Part shown: in pieces, positions 1-6,544 of the stretch | How positions within the stretch are numbered: position 1 is the stretch's first letter | How the letters are laid out: each line of letters opens with the position of its first letter | Notes under the pieces: model-generated | What the model was told of the DNA's origin: nothing | Seen by the model: only the letters and a program-made list of their open reading frames with translations | Database searches by the model: none | Assembly (NCBI GenBank): GCA_035761165.1 | Contig: DASTRO010000097.1 | Coordinates: 1-10,034, forward strand | Direction of reading: 5' to 3' | DNA: 10,034 bases | Origin: CALCHX01 sp035761165 | GTDB taxonomy: Bacteria; Gemmatimonadota; Gemmatimonadetes; Gemmatimonadales; Gemmatimonadaceae | Made by a program: the position numbers and the translations under genes

Positions 1-11
1 CATTCCCGACG

Positions 12-77
12 CCGTCTCCCCACACCGTCTCCCCACCCCTCCCCTCGCTCCTCTCCGCGCCCTCCGCGTCTCCGCGT
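12..77. repeat. Short tandem repeats in a pyrimidine-rich tract
   Basis: Two copies of the 12-mer CCGTCTCCCCAC lie 13 bp apart (12-23 and 25-36). They are followed by three near-tandem copies of CTCCGCGY (53-60, 62-69, 70-77). The strand asymmetry (C/T on +, G/A on -) is marked. Similar CGCGGAGACGCGGAG-like strings are remembered from intergenic DNA of Gemmatimonadota, but this was not checked. No function is assigned. Confidence 0.5.
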
Positions 78-300
78 GCGCCCCCGCCGGACCGTCACGA
101 CCCCGCACGGGTGCCTGGGCGCGCGAGCCTCGGCCCGGCCGGCCGTTCCCCCAATTCCGTTCGGCCGCTGGTGAGAGGAGCCGTGGAATAGCCGGGAGCG
201 ATCCGCGTGATCCGCGGCGGTAGCTGCGGCGCAGCCGCTCCGCGTCGATCCGCGGCAAGCAGTTCCGCGACGCGCCGCGGTGGGCGGTCGTGGCCCCGCG

Positions 301-329
301 TTGCATCCCTATCCGGGTCCCCCTATCAT
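301..329 (+). promoter_or_regulatory. Candidate sigma70-type promoter for the ATPase gene
   Basis: TTGCAT (301-306) and TATCAT (324-329) are separated by exactly 17 bp. The -10 hexamer matches TATAAT at 5 of 6 positions and the -35 matches TTGACA at 3 of 6. In such GC-rich DNA an A/T-rich hexamer pair with ideal spacing stands out. It would place the transcription start near 336, giving a leader of about 60 nt before the ATG at 398. The weak -35 suggests help from an activator or a different sigma factor. No experiment supports it. Confidence 0.4.
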
Positions 330-376
330 CGACCGCCCCGCGCATCGGCACATCCAGTGCGACGCCGGCGGCGTAG

Positions 377-393
377 GCACCCGCAGGGGGTGC
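377..393 (+). promoter_or_regulatory. Hairpin over the ribosome binding site of the ATPase gene
   Basis: GCACCC (377-382) and GGGTGC (388-393) are perfect inverted repeats around the loop GCAGG. The only Shine-Dalgarno-like run before the ATG at 398 is AGGGGG at 385-390, 7 nt upstream, so the hairpin buries half of it. This would lower or gate translation of a regulator gene. The run also fixes 398 as the best start. Confidence 0.4.
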
Positions 394-397
394 GACG

Positions 398-2572
398 ATG
401 ACGGCACGATTGGCGGACATCCTGCGCGCGGCGCGCCACGACCTGTTCGTCGGACGCGAGGCCGAGCGCGCGCTGCTCATGGACGCGCTGCGCGCGCCGG
501 AGCCCCCCTTCCACGTGCTCGTCGTGCATGGGCCCGGCGGCGTGGGGAAGACCGCGCTGCTGCACGAGTACCTCCAGCTCTGCCAGCAGGAGGGGGCGTG
601 CGCCACGTATCTGGACGCGCGCCACCTCGAGCCGACGCCCGACGCCGTCCTCCGCGCGCTCGCCGACGCGTTCGGCCTGCCCGCACCGACGCCCGTGCTG
701 GAGGCGCTGGCCGAGCGCGTCGAGCGGCACGTCCTGCTGCTCGACACCGGCGAGCGGCTGGCGCCGCTGGACGGCTGGCTGCGCGAGACGCTGCTGCCGC
801 AGCTGCCGGCACGGATGCTCCTCGTGCTGGCCGGGCGCGATCCGCCGCCGCCGGCCTGGCGGAGCGACCCCGGCTGGCGCGCGCTCACGCGCACCGTCGC
901 GTTGCGCAACCTGACGCCCGAGGAGAGCTGCCGCTACCTGCGGCTGCGCGCCGTGCCGCCGGCGCAGCACGCCGCCGTGCTCGACTTCACGCACGGCCAC
1001 CCGCTGGCGCTCTCCCTCGTCGCCGACTCCGCCGCGCAGCACGAGCGCGAGCGCGCGTTCGACCCGGGCACCGAGCCGGACGTCATCCGCGCGCTGCTCG
1101 AGCGCTTCGCGGAGATCGCCGGCGTGGACCCGGCGCGGCGGGGCGCGCTGGAGGCCGCAGCGCAGGTGCGCGTCGTCACCGAGCCGCTGCTGGCCGCCAT
1201 GCTCGGCCTGGCGGACGCGCACGACCTCTTCGCCTGGCTGCGCTCGCTCTCCTTCATGGAGGCGGGGCCGTTCGGGCTCTTCCCGCACGACCTGGTGCGC
1301 GACGCGCTCGCCCTCGACCTGCGCTGGCGCAATCCCGACCTGTACGACGAGCTGCACCAGCGCGCCCGCGGCTACTACGCCGCGCGACTGCAGCGCACGC
1401 AGGGCGCCGAGCAGCAACGCGTGCTCTTCGACTACGTCTACCTGCACCGCCACAACCCGGTGGTGCGGCCCTTCCTGGAATGGCAGGAGAGCGGCGCCGC
1501 CGTCGGCGAGACGCCCGCCTCGCCGGCCGACGTCGACGCGCTGGTGGCGATGGTGCGCCGCCACGAAGGCGACGCCTCGGCGCGGCTGGCCGCGCACTGG
1601 CTGGCGCGGCAGCCGCACAACGCCCTGCTCTTCCGCGATCCGGCGGGGGCGCCGAGCGGCTTCATGCTCGCCCTGGCGCTGCGCGAGCTGGACGACGCCG
1701 GGCGCGGCGCGGACCCGGCCACGCGCGCCGCCACCGACCATCTGGCGCGCCACGCCCCGCTGCGCGCCGGCGAGCAGGCCACGCTCTTCCGCTACTGGAT
1801 GGACCGCGAGGGCTACCAGGCCGTCTCCGCGGTGCAGAGCCGCATCTTCGTCGCCATCGTCCGGCACTACCTGGTGACGCCGGGCCTCGCCTTCACCTTC
1901 TTCCCCTGCGCCGACCCGGACTTCTGGGCACCGATGCTGGCCTACGCCGACATCGGCCGCCTGCCCGAGGCGGACTTCGTCGTCGGCGACCGGCGCTACG
2001 GCATGTACGGCCACGACTGGCGCGTCGTCTCCCCCACCGCCTGGCTGGCGCTGCTGGCACGACGCGAGACGGGCACCACGCCGTCCACCGCCCAGGCCGC
2101 CCCGACGGACCGGCTGCTGGTGCTGAGCGAGCCGGAGTTCGTCGGCGCGGTGCGCGACGCGCTGCGCCGCTGGAGCGAGCGCGACGCCCTGCGCACCAGT
2201 CCCCTGCTCCGCTCGCGCATGGTGGCCGAGCGGGCGGGCGGCGCGACGGGGGACGCGGAGCGCGTGGCCGTGCTGCGCGCGCTGGTGCGCGAGGCGGCGG
2301 CCGCGCTGCGGGCCGCGCCGCGCCACGCCCGCCTGGCCGACGTGCTGCACCACGCCTACTTCCGCCCCGCACCGAGCCAGGAGCGCGCGGCCGAGCTGCT
2401 GTACATGTCGTTCAGCACCTTCCGACGGCACCTCAAGGCGGCGGTGGGTGCCGTCACCGCGCAGCTCTGGCGGTGGGAGCTGGACGGCCCGCCGCCAGCC
2501 GATGCGGCGGACCCCGCCGCGCGCGCCGGGACGTCGGTGGGGACGGACGCGGTGGGCGGCGGACCGACCTGA
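398..2572 (+). CDS. STAND-type P-loop ATPase, probable transcription regulator
   Basis: Predicted 724-residue cytoplasmic ATPase of the AAA/STAND signal-transduction type. A clear Walker A motif, GPGGVGKT, is at residues 45-52 (Lys51), just after the FVGRE motif (17-21) typical of this class. A Walker B-like hydrophobic strand ends in Asp at 116 (VLLLDTGER). The helical segment at 190-215 (DFTHGHPLALSLVAD) is the usual GxPLAL element after the ATPase core. Residues 395-545 contain aromatic-rich conserved-looking blocks (YRYWM-like, FTFFPCADPDFWAP, RRYGMYGHDWR) that recall acetyltransferase-like folds, but this is uncertain. Residues 655-695 (QERAAELLYMSFSTFRRHLK) look like a helix-turn-helix with an invariant-type FSTFRRHL recognition helix. 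ATP-dependent DNA binding in response to a signal is inferred; the ligand is unknown. No membrane segment or signal peptide is seen. The start follows AGGGGG by 7 nt. It lies 82 bp before the serine hydrolase. Confidence 0.75.
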   Translation: MTARLADILRAARHDLFVGREAERALLMDALRAPEPPFHVLVVHGPGGVGKTALLHEYLQLCQQEGACATYLDARHLEPTPDAVLRALADAFGLPAPTPVLEALAERVERHVLLLDTGERLAPLDGWLRETLLPQLPARMLLVLAGRDPPPPAWRSDPGWRALTRTVALRNLTPEESCRYLRLRAVPPAQHAAVLDFTHGHPLALSLVADSAAQHERERAFDPGTEPDVIRALLERFAEIAGVDPARRGALEAAAQVRVVTEPLLAAMLGLADAHDLFAWLRSLSFMEAGPFGLFPHDLVRDALALDLRWRNPDLYDELHQRARGYYAARLQRTQGAEQQRVLFDYVYLHRHNPVVRPFLEWQESGAAVGETPASPADVDALVAMVRRHEGDASARLAAHWLARQPHNALLFRDPAGAPSGFMLALALRELDDAGRGADPATRAATDHLARHAPLRAGEQATLFRYWMDREGYQAVSAVQSRIFVAIVRHYLVTPGLAFTFFPCADPDFWAPMLAYADIGRLPEADFVVGDRRYGMYGHDWRVVSPTAWLALLARRETGTTPSTAQAAPTDRLLVLSEPEFVGAVRDALRRWSERDALRTSPLLRSRMVAERAGGATGDAERVAVLRALVREAAAALRAAPRHARLADVLHHAYFRPAPSQERAAELLYMSFSTFRRHLKAAVGAVTAQLWRWELDGPPPADAADPAARAGTSVGTDAVGGGPT

Positions 2573-2575
2573 CGC

Positions 2576-2597
2576 TTCCCGCGCCGGCACGCGGGGG
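2576..2597 (+). terminator. Weak hairpin after the ATPase gene
   Basis: CCCGCG (2578-2583) and CGCGGG (2590-2595) form a 6-bp stem around CCGGCA, extendable by two T-G pairs, starting 4 nt after the stop codon. There is no T-run beyond a short ATT. It could be a weak terminator or only a pause in a two-gene unit with the serine hydrolase. Confidence 0.3.
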
Positions 2598-2654
2598 ATT
2601 GCGCGCCGGGCGTCGGCGCTGTCGTGTATGGCCGTCCCGCTCCCGGAGCCTGCG

Positions 2655-4247
2655 ATGATCCCGCGTCCCCTCCTCGCGGCGCTCGGCGCCGCCGTCGCGC
2701 TCGCGCCCCTGTCGGCCGCCGCGCCGCAGCCGCCGGCCGGTGGCGCCGCGTCGGCCGCCTTCGCCGACCCGCAGCGCGTCGCCCGGCTCGCCGCCGCCTT
2801 TCCCGCCATCGACAGCCTGATGCGCGGCTACGCCGAGCGGTCGCACGTGCCGGGGATGGCGTACGGCATCATCGTGGACGGGCGGCTGGCGCACGTCGGC
2901 ACGGCGGGCGTCCGCGACGTCGCGGCGCGCGCGCCGGTGGACAGCACCACCGTCTTCCGCATCGCGTCCATGACCAAGAGCTTCACCGCGGTCGCCATCC
3001 TCCAGCTGCGCGACGCGGGGAAGCTCTCGCTGGAGGACCCGGTCGAGCGCTACGTGCCGGAGCTGGCCGGGCTGCGCTACCCCACCAGCGACGCGCCGAA
3101 GATCACCATCCGGCACCTGCTCTCGCACTCCGCCGGCTTCCCCGAGGACAACCCGTGGGGCGACCGGCAGCTCGCCGACACGGACGAGGAGCTGTCGCGG
3201 ATGATGCGCGCGGGGATCCCCTTCTCCACCGCGCCGGGCACGAGCTACGAGTACTCCAACTACGGCTTCGCCATCCTCGGCCGCGTGGTGGCCAACGTGT
3301 CGGGCATGCCGTACGCGCGCTACCTGGAGGAGCACGTGCTGCGGCCGTTGGGCATGCGCTCCACCACGCTCGAGGCAGCGGCCGTGCCGGCGGAGCGGCT
3401 GGCGCACGGCTACCGCTGGCAGGACGACGCGTGGGTGGAGGAGCCGCCGCTCCCCGACGGCGCCTTCGGGCCGATGGGGGGTCTCCTCACCTCGGTGGGG
3501 GACCTGTCGCGGTGGGTGGGCTTCCTGCTCGACGCCTGGCCGCCGCGCGACGGGCCCGACGCGGGCCCGCTGCGCCGCGCGTCGCGGCGCGAGATGCAGC
3601 AGGTGGTGCGCTACAACGGCGCCTCGGCGGCGTACGACAGCGCCACCGGGCGCGTGACGCTGAGCGCCGGCGGCTACGGCTACGCGCTGGGCGTGCGCGA
3701 GACCTGCCGCTTCCGCATCTCGGTGTCGCACACCGGCGGGCTGCCGGGCTACGGCTCGCTCATGCGCTGGCTCCCCGAGTACGGCGTCGGGATCGTGGCG
3801 CTCGGGAACCGCACCTACACCGGGTGGAGCGGCGTGGCGGAGGAGGCGCTGGCGCTGCTGGCGCGCACCGGGGCGCTGGTGCCGCGCGCCCCCGAGCCCG
3901 CACCGATCCTGCTGCAGCGGCGCGAGCAGGTATCGCGGCTGGTGGCGCGGTGGGACGACGCGCTGGCCGACAGCCTGGCGGCGATGAACCTGTTCCTGGA
4001 CGAGTCGAAGGAGCGCCGCCGGTCGGCCCTGGACCGGCTGCGCGACGCGGCCGGGGGCGAGTGCCGCCCGGAGGGGCCGCTGGTGGCCGAGAACGCGCTG
4101 CGCGGGCGCTGGCGGATGCGCTGCCGCGACGGCGACCTGCGCGTGGCCATCACCCTCGCGCCCACCGTGCCGGCCGGCGTGCAGTACCTGGACGTGCGGC
4201 CGATGGGACGCGACGAGAGCCTGGAGCCGCCGCGCGCCTGCCGCTGA
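2655..4247 (+). CDS. Secreted serine hydrolase, beta-lactamase/PBP fold
   Basis: A 530-residue exported serine hydrolase of the beta-lactamase (class C)/penicillin-binding-protein-like family, which includes esterases, D-aminopeptidases and peptidases. Residues 1-24 form a signal peptide (hydrophobic LLAALGAAVALAPLSAAA), so it should act in the periplasm or outside. The three active-site motifs are present: S105-M-T-K108 (nucleophile and general base), Y200-S-N202, and H359-T-G361, where His replaces the Lys of KTG as is common in the esterase-like members. LLSHSAGF (155-162) is the typical loop of the family. The catalytic domain ends near residue 405. About 110 more residues follow, with Cys470 and Cys490 able to form a disulfide, which are not recognised. 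The substrate cannot be told. The start at 2655 follows GGAG (2645-2648) by 6 nt. The open frame extends upstream, but the signal peptide begins here. Confidence 0.9.
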   Translation: MIPRPLLAALGAAVALAPLSAAAPQPPAGGAASAAFADPQRVARLAAAFPAIDSLMRGYAERSHVPGMAYGIIVDGRLAHVGTAGVRDVAARAPVDSTTVFRIASMTKSFTAVAILQLRDAGKLSLEDPVERYVPELAGLRYPTSDAPKITIRHLLSHSAGFPEDNPWGDRQLADTDEELSRMMRAGIPFSTAPGTSYEYSNYGFAILGRVVANVSGMPYARYLEEHVLRPLGMRSTTLEAAAVPAERLAHGYRWQDDAWVEEPPLPDGAFGPMGGLLTSVGDLSRWVGFLLDAWPPRDGPDAGPLRRASRREMQQVVRYNGASAAYDSATGRVTLSAGGYGYALGVRETCRFRISVSHTGGLPGYGSLMRWLPEYGVGIVALGNRTYTGWSGVAEEALALLARTGALVPRAPEPAPILLQRREQVSRLVARWDDALADSLAAMNLFLDESKERRRSALDRLRDAAGGECRPEGPLVAENALRGRWRMRCRDGDLRVAITLAPTVPAGVQYLDVRPMGRDESLEPPRACR

Positions 4248-4326
4248 CGCCGCCGGCGGCCGGCGTCGGCTGCCGCTGACGCCACCGCTCGAAGACCGAG
4301 CCGCGACGGCCCCCGCCGCTGACGCC
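4240..4326. repeat. Three copies of GCCGCTGACGCC
   Basis: The 12-mer occurs exactly at 4240-4251, 4272-4283 and 4315-4326. The first copy contains the stop codon of the serine hydrolase (TGA at 4245-4247). The spacing is irregular (32 and 43 bp), which suggests decayed duplication of the 3' end rather than a regulated site. Confidence 0.5.
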
Positions 4327-4383
4327 GCCGGGCGGCCGCGAGATCGAGCAGGGAATGAGCAGGACTTGAGCACCGGGTGAGCT

Positions 4384-4475
4384 GGTGGATGAGCACCGGC
4401 GCCGCCGATCGTGGCGCGTGCCGGTGGCGGGGTGCCGCCGGCCCCGTCATCCACCGCCCGCCGGAGGTGCTCATG
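4384..4475 (+). promoter_or_regulatory. Leader with two competing inverted repeats over a start codon
   Basis: One upstream arm can pair in two ways. GGTGGATGA (4384-4392) is the perfect complement of TCATCCACC (4447-4455). The overlapping ATGAGCACC (4389-4397) is the perfect complement of GGTGCTCAT (4466-4474), which includes the end of the Shine-Dalgarno GGAGG (4463-4467) and the first two bases of the ATG at 4473. The second pairing can be extended by GGCG (4398-4401) with CGCC (4459-4462), leaving GGA as a bulge. The two pairings share bases 4389-4392 and are mutually exclusive, as in an attenuator or RNA switch. This is seen as sequence complementarity only; any regulatory action is inferred. 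Confidence 0.4.
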
Positions 4476-4964
4476 TCCGTCCCCCGCAGCGATCCCATCC
4501 CCAGCACGCCGACACGCGCCGGACTGTCGGCGATGCCGGCCACCACCACGGGCGCCGCCCGCCTGGTGCTCGAGCTCTACGCCATCTACAACGACCGCGC
4601 CTTCGATCGCGGCGCCGCGATGGTGGCGCCCGACTTCGAGCTGCAGGCCATGCCGACCGGCGAGCTCTTCCGCGGCACCGACGGCTACCGTGCCTTCGTC
4701 GGCATCTGGGCGGCGGCCTTCCCCGACTCGCGCGTGGACATCCGCACGGTGGTGGCCGAGGGGGACTCCGTGTGCGTCGAGTTCGTGGGACGCGGCACGC
4801 ACGACGGGCCCTTCCGCACCCCGGGCGGCACGATCCCGCCCACCGGCCGCGCGGTCGAGATCCCCTTCCTGGACCTCTGGCGCGTGCGCGACGGGGTGGT
4901 GCAGGGCGGCCGGACCTACTTCGACATCGGCACGATCATGCGCCAGCTCGGGCTCCTGACCTGA
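4473..4964 (+). CDS. SnoaL-like (NTF2-fold) protein, ester-cyclase type
   Basis: A 163-residue protein of the SnoaL-like/NTF2-like superfamily, a cone-shaped alpha+beta fold found in polyketide cyclases, isomerases and many uncharacterised proteins. Family blocks seen are the N-terminal helix with LVLELYAIYNDR (31-42), the segment AAAFPDSRVDI (80-90), VAEGDSVCVEF (94-104), GRGTHDGPF (106-114), and TGRAVEIPFLDLWRVRDG (124-141), ending in a short helix MRQLGLL. There is no signal peptide or membrane segment. The substrate is unknown; SnoaL relatives use a conserved Asp/His pair, and the His at 110 in GTHDGPF is a candidate. The start at 4473 follows GGAGG by 5 nt; Met21 (4533) is a possible alternative start and would remove a Pro/Ser-rich tail. 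It is related to the C-terminal domain of the fusion protein at 8078-9307. Confidence 0.85.
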   Translation: MSVPRSDPIPSTPTRAGLSAMPATTTGAARLVLELYAIYNDRAFDRGAAMVAPDFELQAMPTGELFRGTDGYRAFVGIWAAAFPDSRVDIRTVVAEGDSVCVEFVGRGTHDGPFRTPGGTIPPTGRAVEIPFLDLWRVRDGVVQGGRTYFDIGTIMRQLGLLT

Positions 4965-4975
4965 CGCATGCCGAC

Positions 4976-5000
4976 GCGGCGCGCCGAGGCGGCGCGCCGC
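4976..5000 (+). terminator. Strong hairpin after the SnoaL-like gene
   Basis: GCGGCGCGCC (4976-4985) and GGCGCGCCGC (4991-5000) make a perfect 10-bp GC stem with loop GAGGC, starting 12 nt after the stop codon. It is followed by pyrimidine-rich CCTCCTCGTCC rather than a T-run. It is a likely terminator or 3' end stabiliser between this gene and the DUF4331 pair. Confidence 0.5.
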
Positions 5001-5021
5001 CCTCCTCGTCCGTCATCCGCG

Positions 5022-5028
5022 ATCCACC
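5022..5028 (+). promoter_or_regulatory. ATCCACC leader element (one of three)
   Basis: ATCCACC lies 22 nt before the ATG at 5044. The same heptamer lies 24 nt before the ATG at 4473 (4449-4455) and 18 nt before the ATG at 5808 (5790-5796). In each case it sits just upstream of the ribosome binding site. It is not seen before the other four genes of the window. A shared leader or translation element is possible; its function is unknown. Confidence 0.3.
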
Positions 5029-5043
5029 ACTCGCGAGGTCGCC

Positions 5044-5775
5044 ATGCTTCCATCCCACATCCCGCGCCCGCCGCGGCGTCGGCACCGCGCGGCCGCCCTA
5101 CTCGCCCTCACCGTCGCGTGCGCCGCCGGCGTGGCGCGCGTGGCCCTGGGCTCCGACCACCAGGACACGCCCGAGGTGGAGCTGAGCCCGCGCATGGACA
5201 TCAACGACGTCTATGCGTTCCCGGGCGCCAGCGCCGACCGCATCGTGCTCGTCCTCACCACCTCGTCGCCCATCGCGCCGGGGGCGGACGCCAGCTTCGA
5301 CCCCAACCTCCTCTACCAGATCAAGGTGGACAACAGCGGCGACGCGGTGGAGGACCTCGTGCTGCAGTTCACCTTCGACGGCATGGGCGCCTCGCAGCGC
5401 GTGCACCTGCGCGGCCCGGTGGCGCCGGCGCAGACGGGAACGAGCAACACGCTCGTCGCCACCGCGCCGCAGCTCACGGGCGCCGTGAACCAGGTGCTCG
5501 GCTCGGCCACCGGCGTGCAGCTCTTCGCCGGCCTGCGCGACGATCCGTTCTTCATCGACCTCGAGCAGTTCTTCCGCATCGTGCCGGACCGCCGGCCGGC
5601 CACCGGCCCGCTCTCCACCATCGGCCCCGAGCCGGAAGCGAGCGCCTTCCGCGACCCCGGCATCGACTACGTGCGCGGCTTCAACACGCTGGCCATGGTC
5701 GTCGAGCTGCCGGTGGCGATGCTCACCGGCGGCGGCAGCGGCCGGCTCGGCCTCTGGGGCACCACCAGTCGTTAG
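5044..5775 (+). CDS. DUF4331 family protein, N-terminal half only, exported
   Basis: A 243-residue protein matching the first half of the DUF4331 family. Residues 14-36 form a signal peptide (AAALLALTVACAAGV after an Arg/His-rich start). The mature part begins with the family hallmark SDHQDTP (37-43), then DINDVYAF (52-59), FAGLRDDPFFIDL (161-173) and RGFNTLAMVVELP (211-223). It stops at LGLWGTTSR, where normal family members of roughly 450-500 residues continue into a second half. That second half is the next gene. The biochemical role of DUF4331 is not established; the export signal places it in the periplasm or outside. The start is supported by GAGG (5035-5038) 5 nt upstream. It is 32 nt from the next gene and almost surely co-transcribed with it. 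Confidence 0.88.
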   Translation: MLPSHIPRPPRRRHRAAALLALTVACAAGVARVALGSDHQDTPEVELSPRMDINDVYAFPGASADRIVLVLTTSSPIAPGADASFDPNLLYQIKVDNSGDAVEDLVLQFTFDGMGASQRVHLRGPVAPAQTGTSNTLVATAPQLTGAVNQVLGSATGVQLFAGLRDDPFFIDLEQFFRIVPDRRPATGPLSTIGPEPEASAFRDPGIDYVRGFNTLAMVVELPVAMLTGGGSGRLGLWGTTSR

Positions 5776-5807
5776 GCACCGCCGCCCGCATCCACCCGGA
5801 GTTCCCC

Positions 5808-6368
5808 ATGCGCATCATCACCGCCAGACGCCGCGCGCTCGCCGTGGCGCTCCTCGCCCTCTCGGCCGCGGCGGCCTGCGACGACGACGACGACGGGGGC
5901 GCCATCTTCGGCCCCGAGGCGCCGAACCGCGTCTTCCGCCAGATCGACCGACTGGGCAACCCGCTCGTCAGCGAGGTCTTCCTGGAGAAGCGCAGTCACG
6001 GCTTCCACAACGCCGGCATGCCGAGCACCGACGTGGCCACCTTCAAGGCGCCGCTGGAGGCGTTCGTGGCCACCGTGGCCGGCCGCAACACCACCGTGCA
6101 GACGACGCTCTCCGGCGTGCTGCTCCCGGACATGCTGATCGTGCAGACCGACAAGCCGGCGGCCAGCGCGGGGTGGCTGACGTGGGCGCTGGCCGACGGC
6201 TACGGCGGCCGCAAGCTCACCGACGACGTGGTGGACGCCGGCCTCGCCGCCATCTTCGGCCCGCTGCTCAGCACCGAGAACGTCTCCCCCGGGCTGGCCA
6301 GCGACAACCTGGCGGCCAACGACGAGGCGTTCGGCACCGCCTTCCCCTATCTCGCCGAGCCGCACTGA
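5808..6368 (+). CDS. DUF4331 C-terminal half, as a lipoprotein
   Basis: A 186-residue predicted lipoprotein. The N-terminus has Arg residues, a hydrophobic stretch LAVALLALSAAAA and Cys24 as lipidation site, followed by five Asp. The rest matches the second half of DUF4331: QIDRLGNPLVSEVFL (45-59), LTDDVVDAGLAAIFG (137-151), and the terminal GLASDNLAANDEAFGTAFPYLAEPH region (162-186) with the ANDxxFxxxFPYLAxPH ending typical of the family. It lies 32 nt after the N-terminal half, in a different frame, with its own GGAG (5798-5801) and its own export signal. It is therefore a separate gene and not a frameshifted remnant. The two products probably associate in the envelope, the lipoprotein acting as membrane anchor (inferred). 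A strong hairpin follows 26 nt after the stop. Confidence 0.85.
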   Translation: MRIITARRRALAVALLALSAAAACDDDDDGGAIFGPEAPNRVFRQIDRLGNPLVSEVFLEKRSHGFHNAGMPSTDVATFKAPLEAFVATVAGRNTTVQTTLSGVLLPDMLIVQTDKPAASAGWLTWALADGYGGRKLTDDVVDAGLAAIFGPLLSTENVSPGLASDNLAANDEAFGTAFPYLAEPH

Positions 6369-6392
6369 GCGGCGGTGCCGGCGCCGTCGCCG

Positions 6393-6420
6393 GTGCCGTC
6401 CGCGGAGACGCGGACGGCGC
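6393..6420 (+). terminator. Terminator-like hairpin with GAGA tetraloop
   Basis: GCCGTCCGCG (6395-6404) and CGCGGACGGC (6409-6418) form a perfect 10-bp stem capped by GAGA, a GNRA-type tetraloop, and extendable by a T-G and a G-C pair. It begins 25 nt after the stop of the DUF4331 C-terminal gene. No T-run follows. It is likely the 3' end of the DUF4331 transcript. Confidence 0.6.
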
Positions 6421-6544
6421 GGGGAGCGGCCCGTCGGCATCCCACAGGCGCGGGCGGCGCGTGCGACTGTCCCTGTCATCGGCGCTGTCGAATGGTCCCT
6501 CGCGGGAACATCCTCCGAGCCCCGGCGGGCTTGCAACAGCGCCG

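Larger units (their letters stand above)
1..397. other. Non-coding region upstream of the ATPase gene
   Basis: No convincing gene is seen here. Bases 1-80 are strongly pyrimidine-rich on the + strand and contain short repeats: CCGTCTCCCCAC at 12-23 and again at 25-36, then CTCCGCGC/CTCCGCGT at 53-60, 62-69 and 70-77. The octamer GATCCGCG occurs at 200-207, 209-216 and 247-254, and a small hairpin (GCTGC/GCAGC) lies at 223-235. A candidate promoter and a hairpin over the ribosome binding site are listed separately. The gene that ends to the left of the window is not visible. Open frames in this stretch are the usual chance frames of very GC-rich DNA. Confidence 0.6.

Noticed and set aside
2448..2654. 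Upstream extension of the serine hydrolase frame
   Set aside because: It overlaps the ATPase gene and would hide the signal peptide; the start at 2655 has GGAG at the right distance.
280..2658. Long + strand frame overlapping the ATPase gene in another frame
   Set aside because: The product is almost entirely Arg/Ala/Gly/Pro without motifs, whereas the frame from 398 has Walker A and a full domain order.
326..2809. Very long open frame on the minus strand opposite the ATPase gene
   Set aside because: It is the shadow of a GC-rich gene: low complexity, rich in Arg, Ala, Gly and His, with no domain, and it spans two real genes and their gap.
4377..4472. Earlier start (GTG 4377 or ATG 4389) for the SnoaL-like gene
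   Set aside because: The extra residues do not belong to the fold, no good ribosome binding site precedes them, and GGAGG sits 5 nt before 4473.
2454..4802. 782-residue minus-strand open frame
   Set aside because: It crosses the serine hydrolase and the SnoaL-like gene and their intergenic region; the composition is that of a shadow frame.
5773..5810. Frameshift or stop mutation splitting one DUF4331 gene
   Set aside because: The downstream part has its own ribosome binding site, signal sequence and lipidation cysteine, which a simple frameshift would not create.
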